Shown here: piece by piece, positions 34,486 through 42,744 of the stretch
How positions within the stretch are numbered: the stretch's first letter is position 1
Layout of the letters: every line of letters begins with the position of its first letter
Origin: Knoellia koreensis
GTDB taxonomy: Bacteria; Actinomycetota; Actinomycetes; Actinomycetales; Dermatophilaceae
Direction of reading: 5' to 3'
Length of the DNA stretch: 64,000 nucleotides
Assembly (NCBI RefSeq): GCF_013041615.1
Contig: NZ_JABEPQ010000002.1
Coordinates: 806,001 to 870,000 of the forward strand
The notes under the pieces: model-generated
What the model was told of the DNA's origin: nothing
The model's input: the letters and a program-made list of their open reading frames with translations, nothing else
Database searches by the model: none
Program-made: the position numbers and the translations under genes

Positions 34486-34690
34486 CGGCGCCTACGAGGT
34501 GAGCTGTCGGGTTCGGGTGGAGGTCACCCGGCCCTCGCGGTTGCCACCCGACCTAGCGGGCGCGCGCGTGAGGACTTAACCCCAAGGACCGTCCGGAGAC
34601 GGCCCACAAGTGGGTCCCCCGCTCCTGCCAAGCGGTGTTGTGCCTTGCGCCCCGATGTGGCGGCAGGACTAGGCGTTGCCACGCGGGACC
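34486..34690 (-). promoter_or_regulatory. c-di-AMP riboswitch (ydaO-yuaA) in the leader of the NlpC/P60 gene
   Basis: Read on the minus strand the leader contains GGCAGGAGCGGGGGACCCA, then TTGGGGTTAAGTC, then CCGACAGCTCACCTCGTAGG, in the order and wording of the ydaO aptamer. It ends ~14 nt before the GTG start region, close to the GGAGGA site. In actinobacteria this class typically precedes wall hydrolase genes and turns them off when c-di-AMP is high. Confidence 0.88.
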
Positions 34691-34813
34691 GGTTCCTCGG
34701 GGGTCTGAAGAACCTCGGCAACCGTAACGGATGACCTCCGGAATGTCACGCTCAGGTCACGGGAGTCTCTGGATTCGCCCAGCCGAGGGCAAAAGGGCCG
34801 ATGCGCGCCGTGC

Positions 34814-35512
34814 TCAGACGAGCGCGGCGAAGACGTGTTGGGCGACGTCGTCGGGCAGCGACACGCCGGTCGCCTCGGGCGCGTCCTCACGCACCGCGAC
34901 GACGCGGCCGTCCTCGCGCCGCACCCGCACCCGCTCACCCGGCAGCAGCCGGGCCACGGTGAGCAGGCTCAGCGCCTCGTGGTCGACCTGGACGGGTTCG
35001 CCGATGCGGCGCACGAGCACCGTCTCGGGCTCGTCGCCGGCCAGCTCGGTCAGGGTCTTCAGGCCACTGCGGAAGTCCTCGGCCGGGTCGTCCTCGCCGA
35101 GCTCGTCGAGACCGGGGATCGGATTGCCGTAGGGCGAGTCGTGGTGGTCCTTGAGCATGGCGAGGATCTTGCGCTCGACCCGCTCGGACATGACGTGCTC
35201 CCAGCGGCAGGCCTCATCGTGGACGTACTCCCACTCCAGCCCGATGACGTCGATGAGGAGCCGCTCGGCCAGCCGGTGCTTGCGCATGACGCGGGTGGCG
35301 ACGAGGCGCCCCTGGGCGGTCAGCTCGAGGTGACGGTCACCGGCGAGGGTGACGAGGCCGTCGCGCTCCATGCGGGCGATGGTCTGCGACACGGTGGGGC
35401 CGGAGTGGCCGAGCCGCTCGGCGATGCGCACACGCAGCGGCGGGATGCCCTCTTCCTCGAGCTCGAAGATCGTCTTGAGGTACATCTCGGTGGTGTCGAT
35501 CAGGTCCGTCAC
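34814..35512 (-). CDS. ideR: IdeR/DtxR-type iron-dependent regulator
   Basis: Metal-dependent repressor of 232 residues: N-terminal winged helix (PPLRVRIAERLGHSGPTVSQ), dimerisation/metal domain, and C-terminal SH3-like domain (about 150-232). With the GTG at 35512 as residue 1, every metal ligand falls at its DtxR/IdeR number: Met10, His79, Glu83, His98, Cys102, Glu105, His106. Cys102 points to iron rather than manganese sensing. This decides the start over a GTG two codons upstream; GAGAGG then lies 9 nt before it. Probably the global iron regulator. Confidence 0.93.
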   Translation of the reverse strand: MTDLIDTTEMYLKTIFELEEEGIPPLRVRIAERLGHSGPTVSQTIARMERDGLVTLAGDRHLELTAQGRLVATRVMRKHRLAERLLIDVIGLEWEYVHDEACRWEHVMSERVERKILAMLKDHHDSPYGNPIPGLDELGEDDPAEDFRSGLKTLTELAGDEPETVLVRRIGEPVQVDHEALSLLTVARLLPGERVRVRREDGRVVAVREDAPEATGVSLPDDVAQHVFAALV

Positions 35513-35624
35513 GCTCACAGCCTCTCACTCGCCGCCGACGCGGCGCCCCTTCTTTGGCCGGGATACCCGGCGGTGGATTCAACCATGCGGGTGCCGCCGA
35601 TATGCCGGTCGTCCCACGACGACA

Positions 35625-35664
35625 GCGAGGTATGCCGCCTGGCCGGCCACGCGGCATACCTCGC
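35625..35664. terminator. 14-bp hairpin from an inverted pair of the dispersed heptamer
   Basis: GCGAGGTATGCCGC pairs perfectly with GCGGCATACCTCGC around a 12-nt loop that is itself self-complementary (TGGCCGGCCA). It starts one base after the stop of the MFS gene at 35666, so it is well placed as its terminator. Confidence 0.75.
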
Positions 35665-35665
35665 G

Positions 35666-36937
35666 TCAGTGCCGGGTGGGGTCGTAGCGCGGCACCCAGT
35701 AGCCGAGCCAGCCCGTGCCGAGCAGCGCCAGGCCGCCGAGGGTGAGGCAGGCGGCGGCGAGCGAGGCCTGCGCGGTCACGACGCTGATGAGCAGCGGCGC
35801 ACCGCTGCCCCCGACGACCGACACGAACCGCCACCCGCCGAGGAACTGCGAGCGCCCGATCGAGGGGGCGTTGTCGGCGCCGAGGGTCATGACGATGCCC
35901 GAGCCCAGGCCGTTGCCGATGGCGGCGAGCGTGGAGGCGGCCAGGACGGTGGCGGCGCTGGTGGTCAGGGGCAGGAGCAGCAGTCCGATCCCGAGGAGGA
36001 TGACGCACGGCACCGCGACCCAGAAGCGCCCGAACCGGTCCATGACCGACCCCGCCGGGTAGAACAGCAGCATCTCAACGCCGCCGGTGATGCCGAAGAT
36101 GACGGCGGTCGCGCTCGGTGAGAGGCCGACGTGCGCGGCCCAGAGGGGCACGAGCACCATGCGGGCCGAGCGGGCCGCGCCGATGACGAGGACGCCGAGG
36201 CCGAGGGTGAGGTAGGTGCGCCGGTGGGCCCAGATGAGTCCGAGGGTGCTCCTCGCCACGGGCGTTCCCCGTTCGGCGGCACCGTCGCGCGCGGCGCGTT
36301 CGGCGGCCTCGTGCTCCGCCGTGATGTCGGGTGCGAACCACACGAGCAGTGCGGCGGCCACCCCGGCGACACCGGCCACGGCGAACCCGGCCTTCGGCCC
36401 CCACGCGTGGATCAGCGGCGCACCGACGAACGGCCCGACGAACAGCCCGATGCGGTGCACGCCGCCGAGGGTCGACATGGCCCGCGCGCGCATCCGGAAC
36501 GGCACCGCCTCGATGAGGTAGGCCTGCCGCGCGACGAGGAACATCGAGCCGGTGAACCCCATCGCGAACACCGCCACCATGAGCACCGGCAGACTCGGCG
36601 CGACGAACGCGGCGAACGACGCGAGCCCGTCGACGGCACAGGCCCACAGCAGTGCGCGCCGCTCTCCCACGCGGTGGACGAGCGCGCCGGCGGGCACGGC
36701 GAAGAACAGCTCGGCGACCAGGACGAGCCCTGCGGTGAAGGCCGCAACCGACGGTGTGGCACCGAGATCCAGCGCTGCGAGCGCCACCACTGGGGCCATC
36801 GCGCCGGCACCGATCGCGGCGACGACGGTCGGGCCGTAGGCCGACAGCGCGATCGACCGGAGCCGGAACTCCCGCTCCCCCGCGGGCGCCTCGCCCGACC
36901 CTCCGGTCGGGGCTGGGCGCGGGGTCGGCGAGCTCAT
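35666..36937 (-). CDS. MFS transporter
   Basis: Permease of 423 residues with ~12 helices; substrate unknown, probably an exporter. Signatures: GALVHRVGERRALLW in the first half and GSVMDRFGRFWVAVP in the second, with a central loop of charged residues (EHEAAERAARDGAAERG). The ATG at 36937 is chosen because the 13 codons upstream look non-coding; the binding site is weak. Divergent from the hot-dog protein gene across 68 nt. Confidence 0.82.
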   Translation of the reverse strand: MSSPTPRPAPTGGSGEAPAGEREFRLRSIALSAYGPTVVAAIGAGAMAPVVALAALDLGATPSVAAFTAGLVLVAELFFAVPAGALVHRVGERRALLWACAVDGLASFAAFVAPSLPVLMVAVFAMGFTGSMFLVARQAYLIEAVPFRMRARAMSTLGGVHRIGLFVGPFVGAPLIHAWGPKAGFAVAGVAGVAAALLVWFAPDITAEHEAAERAARDGAAERGTPVARSTLGLIWAHRRTYLTLGLGVLVIGAARSARMVLVPLWAAHVGLSPSATAVIFGITGGVEMLLFYPAGSVMDRFGRFWVAVPCVILLGIGLLLLPLTTSAATVLAASTLAAIGNGLGSGIVMTLGADNAPSIGRSQFLGGWRFVSVVGGSGAPLLISVVTAQASLAAACLTLGGLALLGTGWLGYWVPRYDPTRH

Positions 36938-37005
36938 CGCTGTCCATTGTGTCCCCCCTGCCGAGGCGGCGCTCACGTGCCTTGTGCGGGCGATAGCGTC
37001 GGGCC

Positions 37006-37734
37006 ATGGCAGCCACCGGTGAGCTCATCGTCCCGGCGCGGTACTGCGGGCCGCCGCACTCGGGCAACGGGGGCTGGGTGTCCGGCACGGCCGCGGCGTT
37101 CGTACCGACCGACGACGAGCGCCCCGCCGTCACCGTCCGGCTGCGCACACCACCGCCGCTCGACCGGCCCCTCGCCGTGACCACCGGCGAGGACGGCACG
37201 GTCCGCGTCACCGACGGCGACCACCCCGTGCTCGAGGCGAGTGCGGTCGCCCGCCCGGCCGTGGACGGCATACCTGCAGCTGTGTCCTTTGCCGTCGCCG
37301 AAGCGGCCGGTGACGGCTACGAGGGGCTGTCCGACCACCCCTTCCCCACGTGCTTCACGTGCGGCACCCAGCGCGGCGACGACGCGCTCGACCTGCGCCC
37401 CGGGCGCCTCCAGGACGGCGACACGTATGCCGCGGCGTGGACTCCCGCGGCCGACGTCGACGTGGCGACGGTGTGGGCCGCGCTCGACTGCCCGGGCGGG
37501 TGGTCGGCCGGGTTCGCCGGGCGGCCGATGGTGCTCGGCACGATGACCGCGTGGGTCGGACGGGTGCCGACGCCGGGTGAGCCGCACGTCGTCATGGCGT
37601 GGCCGCGCGGGGCGCAGGGGCGCAAGTTCTTCAGTGGGACTGCCCTGTATGCCGCGGGCGGTGACCTCCTCGGGCAGGCCGAGGCCACCTGGATCGCGGT
37701 GGACCCCGCGGCGATCCGCCCGGCCGGCAGCTGA
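37006..37734 (+). CDS. Hypothetical protein, possibly hot-dog/thioesterase-like
   Basis: Protein of 242 residues without signal peptide. A Cys pair HPFPTCFTCGTQRG sits mid-protein, and the C-terminal half (DVATVWAALDCPGGWSAGF ... VLGTMTAWVGRVPTPGEPHVV ... GTALYAAGGDLLGQAEATWI) has the rhythm of a hot-dog fold acyl-thioesterase. The N-terminal half may be a second, degenerate copy. The assignment is tentative. TAGCGT lies 7 nt before the ATG, indicating a leaderless transcript. Confidence 0.65.
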   Translation: MAATGELIVPARYCGPPHSGNGGWVSGTAAAFVPTDDERPAVTVRLRTPPPLDRPLAVTTGEDGTVRVTDGDHPVLEASAVARPAVDGIPAAVSFAVAEAAGDGYEGLSDHPFPTCFTCGTQRGDDALDLRPGRLQDGDTYAAAWTPAADVDVATVWAALDCPGGWSAGFAGRPMVLGTMTAWVGRVPTPGEPHVVMAWPRGAQGRKFFSGTALYAAGGDLLGQAEATWIAVDPAAIRPAGS

Positions 37735-37855
37735 CCACCACCGGCCGCCGATCTTGACCAACTCCTTAACCGGGCAACCACCCACGGTCGCCCGGTCTGC
37801 TCTAGCGTCGCGACATTGATCGCGCGTTTGTGAGCAGTTCGGAGGAGAAACAATC

Positions 37856-40800
37856 ATGATCGATCAGCGATTCGCGCAACGGGTCGGCCCGCTGGCCACC
37901 GCTGCGCTGGTCGTGGCCGGCCTCGCCGCCGGTGTCACGACCACGGCGAGCGCGGCAACCGCCGCCACCCCAGCCGCTCCCGCGGCAGCCGCGGGCACCT
38001 CCCTCGGCGACGCCACCGGCATCACCAAGGTCGGCGACAGCTACACGATCAGCGCCGGCACGGCGAAGCTGCGCGTCACCGCCAAGGACGACGACCTGGT
38101 CCGCGTCGAGATGGCGCCCGACGGCACCTTCACCGACCCGGCGAACGACGACCCGGCCGACCCGAACGCACCCGATGCCGACATCGTCGTCAAGAACGAC
38201 TACCCCGGAGCCGGCTCCACGCTCACCGAGAGCGACGCGGCATACGTGATCTCGACCGGCGACGCGAAGCTCACGGTCACCAAGAAGCCGATCACCCTCC
38301 ACCTCGCCAAGGCCGACGGCACCAAGCTCATGGACGAGACCGCGCCGCTGTCGTGGTCCTCCGCGGGCACCACGCAGACACTGGCCCAGGGCGCGAGTGA
38401 GCAGTACTTCGGCGGCGGCATGCAGAACGGCCGGTTCAGCCACCGCGGCCAGACCATCAAGGTCTCGCGCGACTACAACTGGAACGACGGCGGCAACCCC
38501 AACGCCGCGCCGTTCTACCTGTCCAGCAACGGTTACGGCGTCCTGCGCAACACCTTCGCGCCGGGCAGCTACTCGTTCACCTCGCCGGCGTCGACGACCC
38601 ACGAGGAGCAGCGGTTCGACGCCTACTACTTCGTCGGCGACGCCAAGGCGGCCATCAACGGCTACACCGAGCTCACCGGACGGCCGCTCGCACTGCCGAT
38701 GTACGCCCTGGAGATCGGCGACGCCGACTGCTACCTGCACAACGCCAACCGCGGCGAACGCGAGACCCTGCGTGACAGCACCGCGATCGCCAAGGGCTAC
38801 CAGGACAACCAGATGCCGCTCGGCTGGATGCTCGTCAACGACGGCTACGGCTGCGAGTACGAGGACCTGCCGGAGACCGGCCAGATGCTCAGGAGCTACG
38901 GCGGCGAGCTCGGCCTGTGGACCCAGCGCGACCTGACCAACCAGGAGTCGGAGGTCGCCGCCGGGGTGCGCGTCCGCAAGACCGACGTCGCCTGGGTCGG
39001 CCCCGGCTACCGCTTCGCCCTCGACGCCTGTGAGAAGGCCTGCGACGGCATCCAGGACAACAGCCCCGACCGCGCGACCGTCGTGACGGTCGAGGGCTGG
39101 GCCGGCACGCAACGCTGCGGCATACCGTGGTCCGGCGACCAGAGCGGGTCGTGGGAGTACATCCGCTGGCAGATCCCGACGTATGCCGGGTCGACGATGT
39201 CGGGTCAGCACGTCACCACCGGTGACATCGACGGCATCTTCGGCGGCAGCGCCAAGACCTACGTGCGCGACCTGCAGTGGAAGATGATGCTGCCGATGAC
39301 CTACGCCATGAGCGGGTGGGCGGCGAGCGACAAGCAGCCCTGGCGCTATGGCGAGCCGTTCACGAGCATCAACCGCAAGTACCTCATGCTCCACGAGCGG
39401 CTGCTCCCGTACTTCTACACGCACACGATGAACGCGACGAAGGACGGCGTCGGCGCCACGCGTCCGCTGTACCTCGAGTACCCGAACGACCCGAACACGT
39501 GGGGTGACGCGGCGAAGTACGAGTTCCTCGCCGGCAAGGACTTCCTCGTGGCGCCGGTCTACCAGGACTCGTCGGTGCGCGACGGCATCTACCTGCCCCA
39601 GGGCCAATGGGTCGACTACTGGACCGGCCGGGTCTACCAGGGCGGGCAGACGGTCAACGGCTACAAGGCGCCGCTCGACACGCTCCCGATGTTCGTGCGG
39701 GCCGGTGCGGTCGTGCCGATGTTCCCCGAGGGCACGATGGACTGGGAGGCCGGCAAGAAGGCCGGCCGGCTCGACCTCGACGTCTACCCCAGCGGCACCT
39801 CGTCGTTCACCAGCTACGAGGACGACGGCCGCACCCAGGCGGCCCAGAAGTCGGGCGCCTCGGCGACGCAGAAGTTCGATGTCACCGCGCCGGTCACCGG
39901 TCGCGGGCCCGTCGAGGTCCGCATCGGTTCCCTCAATGGCGCGTATGCCGGGAAGCCGGCTTCGCGTTCCTACGGCCTGTCCGTGCACACGGACGTCACC
40001 CCCGACACGGTGACCGTCGGCGGCCAGGCGGTGCCGAAGCGCGCATCGAAGGCCGAGCTCGACTCCAGCCCGTCCGGGTGGTTCTTCGACCCCGCCACCG
40101 GTGTCGCACACGTCAAGACAGCGTCGCTGCCGACGTCGGCGGCCACGACTGTGCGGATCACCGGGGCCGGTGCGGTCGGCGGGTCGAACCCGTCCGAGCG
40201 CAACGTCACGCTGGACGTGAAGACGCCGGCCATCTCGGTCGCCGGCGAGGCGAGCGAGACGACGCTCGCCTTCACCAACAACACCGGCAAGCCGGTCGAC
40301 GTGACCCGCACCGCGGTGACCGCTCCGGCGGGCTGGACCGTTTCCCCGCTCGGTCCGACGACGGCCACGGCGCTCAAGGACGGGGCCACGTTCACCGCGA
40401 AGTACCGGCTGACCGCGGCGACGGGCGCCAAGCCCGGCAGCTACTCGCTCACGGGCTCCGCGGCATACACGGCCCGTGACGTGAGCCGCACCGTCACCGA
40501 CACCGCGACAACGACGGTCGCCCACGCCAACCTGGCGAACACCTTCAACAACGTCGGCGTGACCCGGTCGGCCGATCCGGCGCCGGGCAACATCGACGGC
40601 GGCGGGTCGAGCTTCCTCGCCGAGAAGCTGGCGGAGAAGGGAGTCACGCCGGGTGCGAAGGTGACGGCGAACGGGTTCGAGTTCGCTTGGCCCGCAAGCG
40701 AACCCGGCACGAAGGACAACCTCGCAACGGGTGGTGAGACGATCCGGACGAGCGGTGACGGCAACGTCGTCGCGTTCCTCGGGACAGGGACGAGCGGTTC

Positions 40801-41494
40801 GGCCAGCGGGTCGGTGACGCTGCACTACGCGGACGGCACTTCCAGCACCGGGACGCTCGGCATGCCGAACTGGTGCTGCCTCGCGCAGGACAGCTACGGC
40901 GCGAAGGTCGCCGTCCGGACGCTCGGCAAGAACACGCCGAACGGCCCGGCCTACCCGAGCACCGAGTACCGCCTCTACACCAAGACGGTGCCGAAGGACC
41001 CGGCCAAGGAGCTGGTCGCGGTGACCATGCCGGCCAACGCCGCGGTGCACGTCTTCGCGATGACGACGGGCACCGAGGAGGTCGTCCCACCGCCGCTCGC
41101 GAACGGGCAGTACTCGTTCACCACGGGTGGCAAGGCACTGACCGCGACCGACGCCGACCTGGGCCTGCTGGCCATGACGACGCCGAGTGCGGACGCGGCC
41201 CAGAAGTGGGTGGCCACGCAGAACACCGACGACGGGAGCTACCAGCTCAAGAACGCCGGGACCGGCCTGTGTGCCGACGTGCCGTACAGCTCGACCACGA
41301 GTGGGCAGGCGGTCGGGTCGTACACGTGCACGGGCTCGGCCAACCAGCGGTGGGTTGTCGTGAAGAACGGCACGTCGCTGGTGCTGAAGGCCAAGCACAG
41401 CGGCCTGTCCCTGACGGCCGGTGCCGACGGCGGCGTCACCCAGGCCACCGACACCGGCGCTGCCGGACAGCGGTGGACGGCCACGGCGAACTGA
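37856..41494 (+). CDS. Secreted multi-domain GH31 glycoside hydrolase with C-terminal ricin-type lectin domain
   Basis: Exported enzyme of 1212 residues. Order: signal peptide (1-35, ending TTTASAA); N-terminal beta-sandwich (~45-270); GH31 barrel (~280-640) with nucleophile Asp377 in RKTDVAWVG and acid/base Asp428 in WSGDQSGSWEY; GH31-type C-terminal sheets with DUF5110-like YPSGTSSFTSYEDDG; a NEW3-like domain (~780-880); a NPCBM-like carbohydrate-binding domain (~890-1070); and a C-terminal ricin B-type lectin domain with QKW, QRW and QRW triplets. Probably cleaves alpha-glucosidic or alpha-galactosidic bonds in polymers outside the cell. GGAGGAG lies 8 nt before the ATG. Followed by a strong hairpin. 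Confidence 0.9.
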   Translation: MIDQRFAQRVGPLATAALVVAGLAAGVTTTASAATAATPAAPAAAAGTSLGDATGITKVGDSYTISAGTAKLRVTAKDDDLVRVEMAPDGTFTDPANDDPADPNAPDADIVVKNDYPGAGSTLTESDAAYVISTGDAKLTVTKKPITLHLAKADGTKLMDETAPLSWSSAGTTQTLAQGASEQYFGGGMQNGRFSHRGQTIKVSRDYNWNDGGNPNAAPFYLSSNGYGVLRNTFAPGSYSFTSPASTTHEEQRFDAYYFVGDAKAAINGYTELTGRPLALPMYALEIGDADCYLHNANRGERETLRDSTAIAKGYQDNQMPLGWMLVNDGYGCEYEDLPETGQMLRSYGGELGLWTQRDLTNQESEVAAGVRVRKTDVAWVGPGYRFALDACEKACDGIQDNSPDRATVVTVEGWAGTQRCGIPWSGDQSGSWEYIRWQIPTYAGSTMSGQHVTTGDIDGIFGGSAKTYVRDLQWKMMLPMTYAMSGWAASDKQPWRYGEPFTSINRKYLMLHERLLPYFYTHTMNATKDGVGATRPLYLEYPNDPNTWGDAAKYEFLAGKDFLVAPVYQDSSVRDGIYLPQGQWVDYWTGRVYQGGQTVNGYKAPLDTLPMFVRAGAVVPMFPEGTMDWEAGKKAGRLDLDVYPSGTSSFTSYEDDGRTQAAQKSGASATQKFDVTAPVTGRGPVEVRIGSLNGAYAGKPASRSYGLSVHTDVTPDTVTVGGQAVPKRASKAELDSSPSGWFFDPATGVAHVKTASLPTSAATTVRITGAGAVGGSNPSERNVTLDVKTPAISVAGEASETTLAFTNNTGKPVDVTRTAVTAPAGWTVSPLGPTTATALKDGATFTAKYRLTAATGAKPGSYSLTGSAAYTARDVSRTVTDTATTTVAHANLANTFNNVGVTRSADPAPGNIDGGGSSFLAEKLAEKGVTPGAKVTANGFEFAWPASEPGTKDNLATGGETIRTSGDGNVVAFLGTGTSGSASGSVTLHYADGTSSTGTLGMPNWCCLAQDSYGAKVAVRTLGKNTPNGPAYPSTEYRLYTKTVPKDPAKELVAVTMPANAAVHVFAMTTGTEEVVPPPLANGQYSFTTGGKALTATDADLGLLAMTTPSADAAQKWVATQNTDDGSYQLKNAGTGLCADVPYSSTTSGQAVGSYTCTGSANQRWVVVKNGTSLVLKAKHSGLSLTAGADGGVTQATDTGAAGQRWTATAN

Positions 41495-41496
41495 CC

Positions 41497-41557
41497 CCTG
41501 GGCGCCCGCGGCCGGGCTGCACCGACCATCGGTCCCGGCCGCGGTTGTCCGCCCAGG
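41497..41557 (+). terminator. Terminator hairpin after the GH31 gene
   Basis: Nested stem: CCTGGGCG with CGCCCAGG outside, CCGCGGCCGGG (41506-41516) with CCCGGCCGCGG (41534-41544) inside. It starts right after the stop codon; no U run. Confidence 0.7.
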
Positions 41558-41567
41558 GAGAAAGCCG

Positions 41568-41597
41568 TTGCACGTCCCGACCAGTCCGGCTTAGCGT
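41568..41597 (+). promoter_or_regulatory. Strong housekeeping-type promoter
   Basis: TTGCAC (41568-41573) and TAGCGT (41592-41597) with an 18-nt spacer, just downstream of the GH31 terminator. Transcription should start near 41604, six bases before an AAAGGAGGTGG ribosome-binding sequence. Confidence 0.65.
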
Positions 41598-41603
41598 CGA
41601 GGT

Positions 41604-41800
41604 ACACGGAAAGGAGGTGGTCCAGGAAGTGATTTCCCATAGGACGCGTGAGGTGGCTGCGCGCTAGCGCTGACCTCGACTGCTTCGAGGGCGCAACGCG
41701 CAATCCCAGCAGTACCACCGCAGCCCGCGGGCCGCGCAGGTCGTCCCCTGCGCATCGCCACCGCTCGATTCGGATGGCAAGGCCCGCGGGCTGTTCCGTG
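41604..41800 (+). ncRNA. Probable structured leader RNA with internal micro-ORF
   Basis: Downstream of the promoter lies a series of complementary segments: CCTCGA/TCGAGG at about 41674-41690, GCGC-AAC-GCGC next, an outer stem AGCCCGCGGGC/GCCCGCGGGCT (about 41729-41799) enclosing GCGCAGG/CCTGCGC. The density of pairing and the clean promoter suggest a structured RNA, either independent or the leader of the DUF4232 lipoprotein gene at 41958. I do not recognise it as a named class. Confidence 0.5.
41629..41667 (+). CDS. 12-codon micro-ORF behind a perfect Shine-Dalgarno
   Basis: GTG followed by codons for ISHRTREVAAR and a TAG. The sequence AAAGGAGGTG (41610-41619), fully complementary to the 16S anti-Shine-Dalgarno, lies ~10 nt upstream, much stronger than any other site in the window. 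An overlapping frame begins at GTG 41648 and stays open to 41953, four bases before the lipoprotein ATG, so ribosomes leaving the micro-ORF could reinitiate. It looks like a regulatory leader peptide, but the peptide has no obvious run of one amino acid. Confidence 0.45.
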   Translation: MISHRTREVAAR

Positions 41801-41957
41801 CCCGGGGGCCACGCGGTCGCCATCGCGCAGAGCCGGCCACATCACGGTCTGGTTGCGGTCCCCAACCGGGTGAGGGGCTGGCACGTCGACTGGGATGGAG
41901 GACGCGACCCGGCCGGGACCACCGGCCGGCACCACGTCGAAAGGGAAAGGTGACGTC

Positions 41958-42686
41958 ATGACGACCACCCGCCACACGGCACACGGATCGACGCGCGCCC
42001 TCGGACTCGCCGGCGCAGGGGTGCTCCTGGCCGCCACGCTCGCCGGCTGCGGGGGCGGTTCCGACACCGCCTCGGGCACCGGCTCCAATGGGTCGACCAG
42101 CTCAACCAGCTCGACCAGCTCGGCCGCACCATCGACGTCCGCCGGGTCGGCGACGTCGGCCACTTCGACCGGGTCATCGGGCTCATCGAGCCCCTCCTCC
42201 CCGGCGAGCTCGGCACCCAGCCCGAGCAAGGCCACGAACAAGGGCTCGAGCAGTCCCGCACCCGCGGGCACGCCCACCTGCACGGCCGGCATGATGCGCA
42301 CGCGCGCCGAGGCCCAGCCGGGCGGCGGGGCCGCGGGCAGCTTCGTCGTGCAGATCCTCACGACCAACACGAGCAGCAAGGTGTGCCAGACCCGTGGCTA
42401 CCCCGGGGTGTCGCTGACCGCGGCAGGCACGGGCAAGCAGCTGGGTGCCGCCGCGGATCGCGAACCGGGACAACCGATCCCGACGATGCGGCTCGAGCCC
42501 GGCAAGACCGCCGTGGCCCTGGTCAAGGTCTCCCAGGCCGGCAACTTCGGCTGCCGCGTCACCCGCGCCGCCGGGTTCCGCATCTACCTGCCGGGCGACA
42601 AGGCGGCGGAGTTCGCCCCGTATGCCGTGGACGCCTGCTCGAGCGCGTCGGTGCACCAGCTGACGGTGCGCCCGTTCAACACCTGA
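41958..42686 (+). CDS. DUF4232 lipoprotein
   Basis: Exported lipoprotein of 242 residues. The signal peptide ends in the lipobox LAGC (Cys about 34). A long Ser/Thr/Gly linker (to ~105) is followed by a DUF4232 domain: opening CTAGMMRTRAEAQPGGGAAG, then ILTTNTSSKVCQTRGYPGVSL, and LEPGKTAVALVKVSQ, with four Cys that probably form two disulphides. Function of the domain is unknown; it is common on actinobacterial surfaces. AAAGG lies ~9 nt before the ATG. Confidence 0.85.
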   Translation: MTTTRHTAHGSTRALGLAGAGVLLAATLAGCGGGSDTASGTGSNGSTSSTSSTSSAAPSTSAGSATSATSTGSSGSSSPSSPASSAPSPSKATNKGSSSPAPAGTPTCTAGMMRTRAEAQPGGGAAGSFVVQILTTNTSSKVCQTRGYPGVSLTAAGTGKQLGAAADREPGQPIPTMRLEPGKTAVALVKVSQAGNFGCRVTRAAGFRIYLPGDKAAEFAPYAVDACSSASVHQLTVRPFNT

Positions 42687-42744
42687 GGGCCCCCGCACGC
42701 GGCGGCCGGTCGCCCCTCACACGACCGGCCGCCGATGTGGCGGG

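Noticed and set aside
41608-41622. The sequence AAAGGAGGTGG looks like the 3' end of a 16S rRNA gene
   Set aside because: Nothing before it resembles 16S helix 45, and a promoter lies only a few bases upstream. It reads better as a very strong ribosome binding site.
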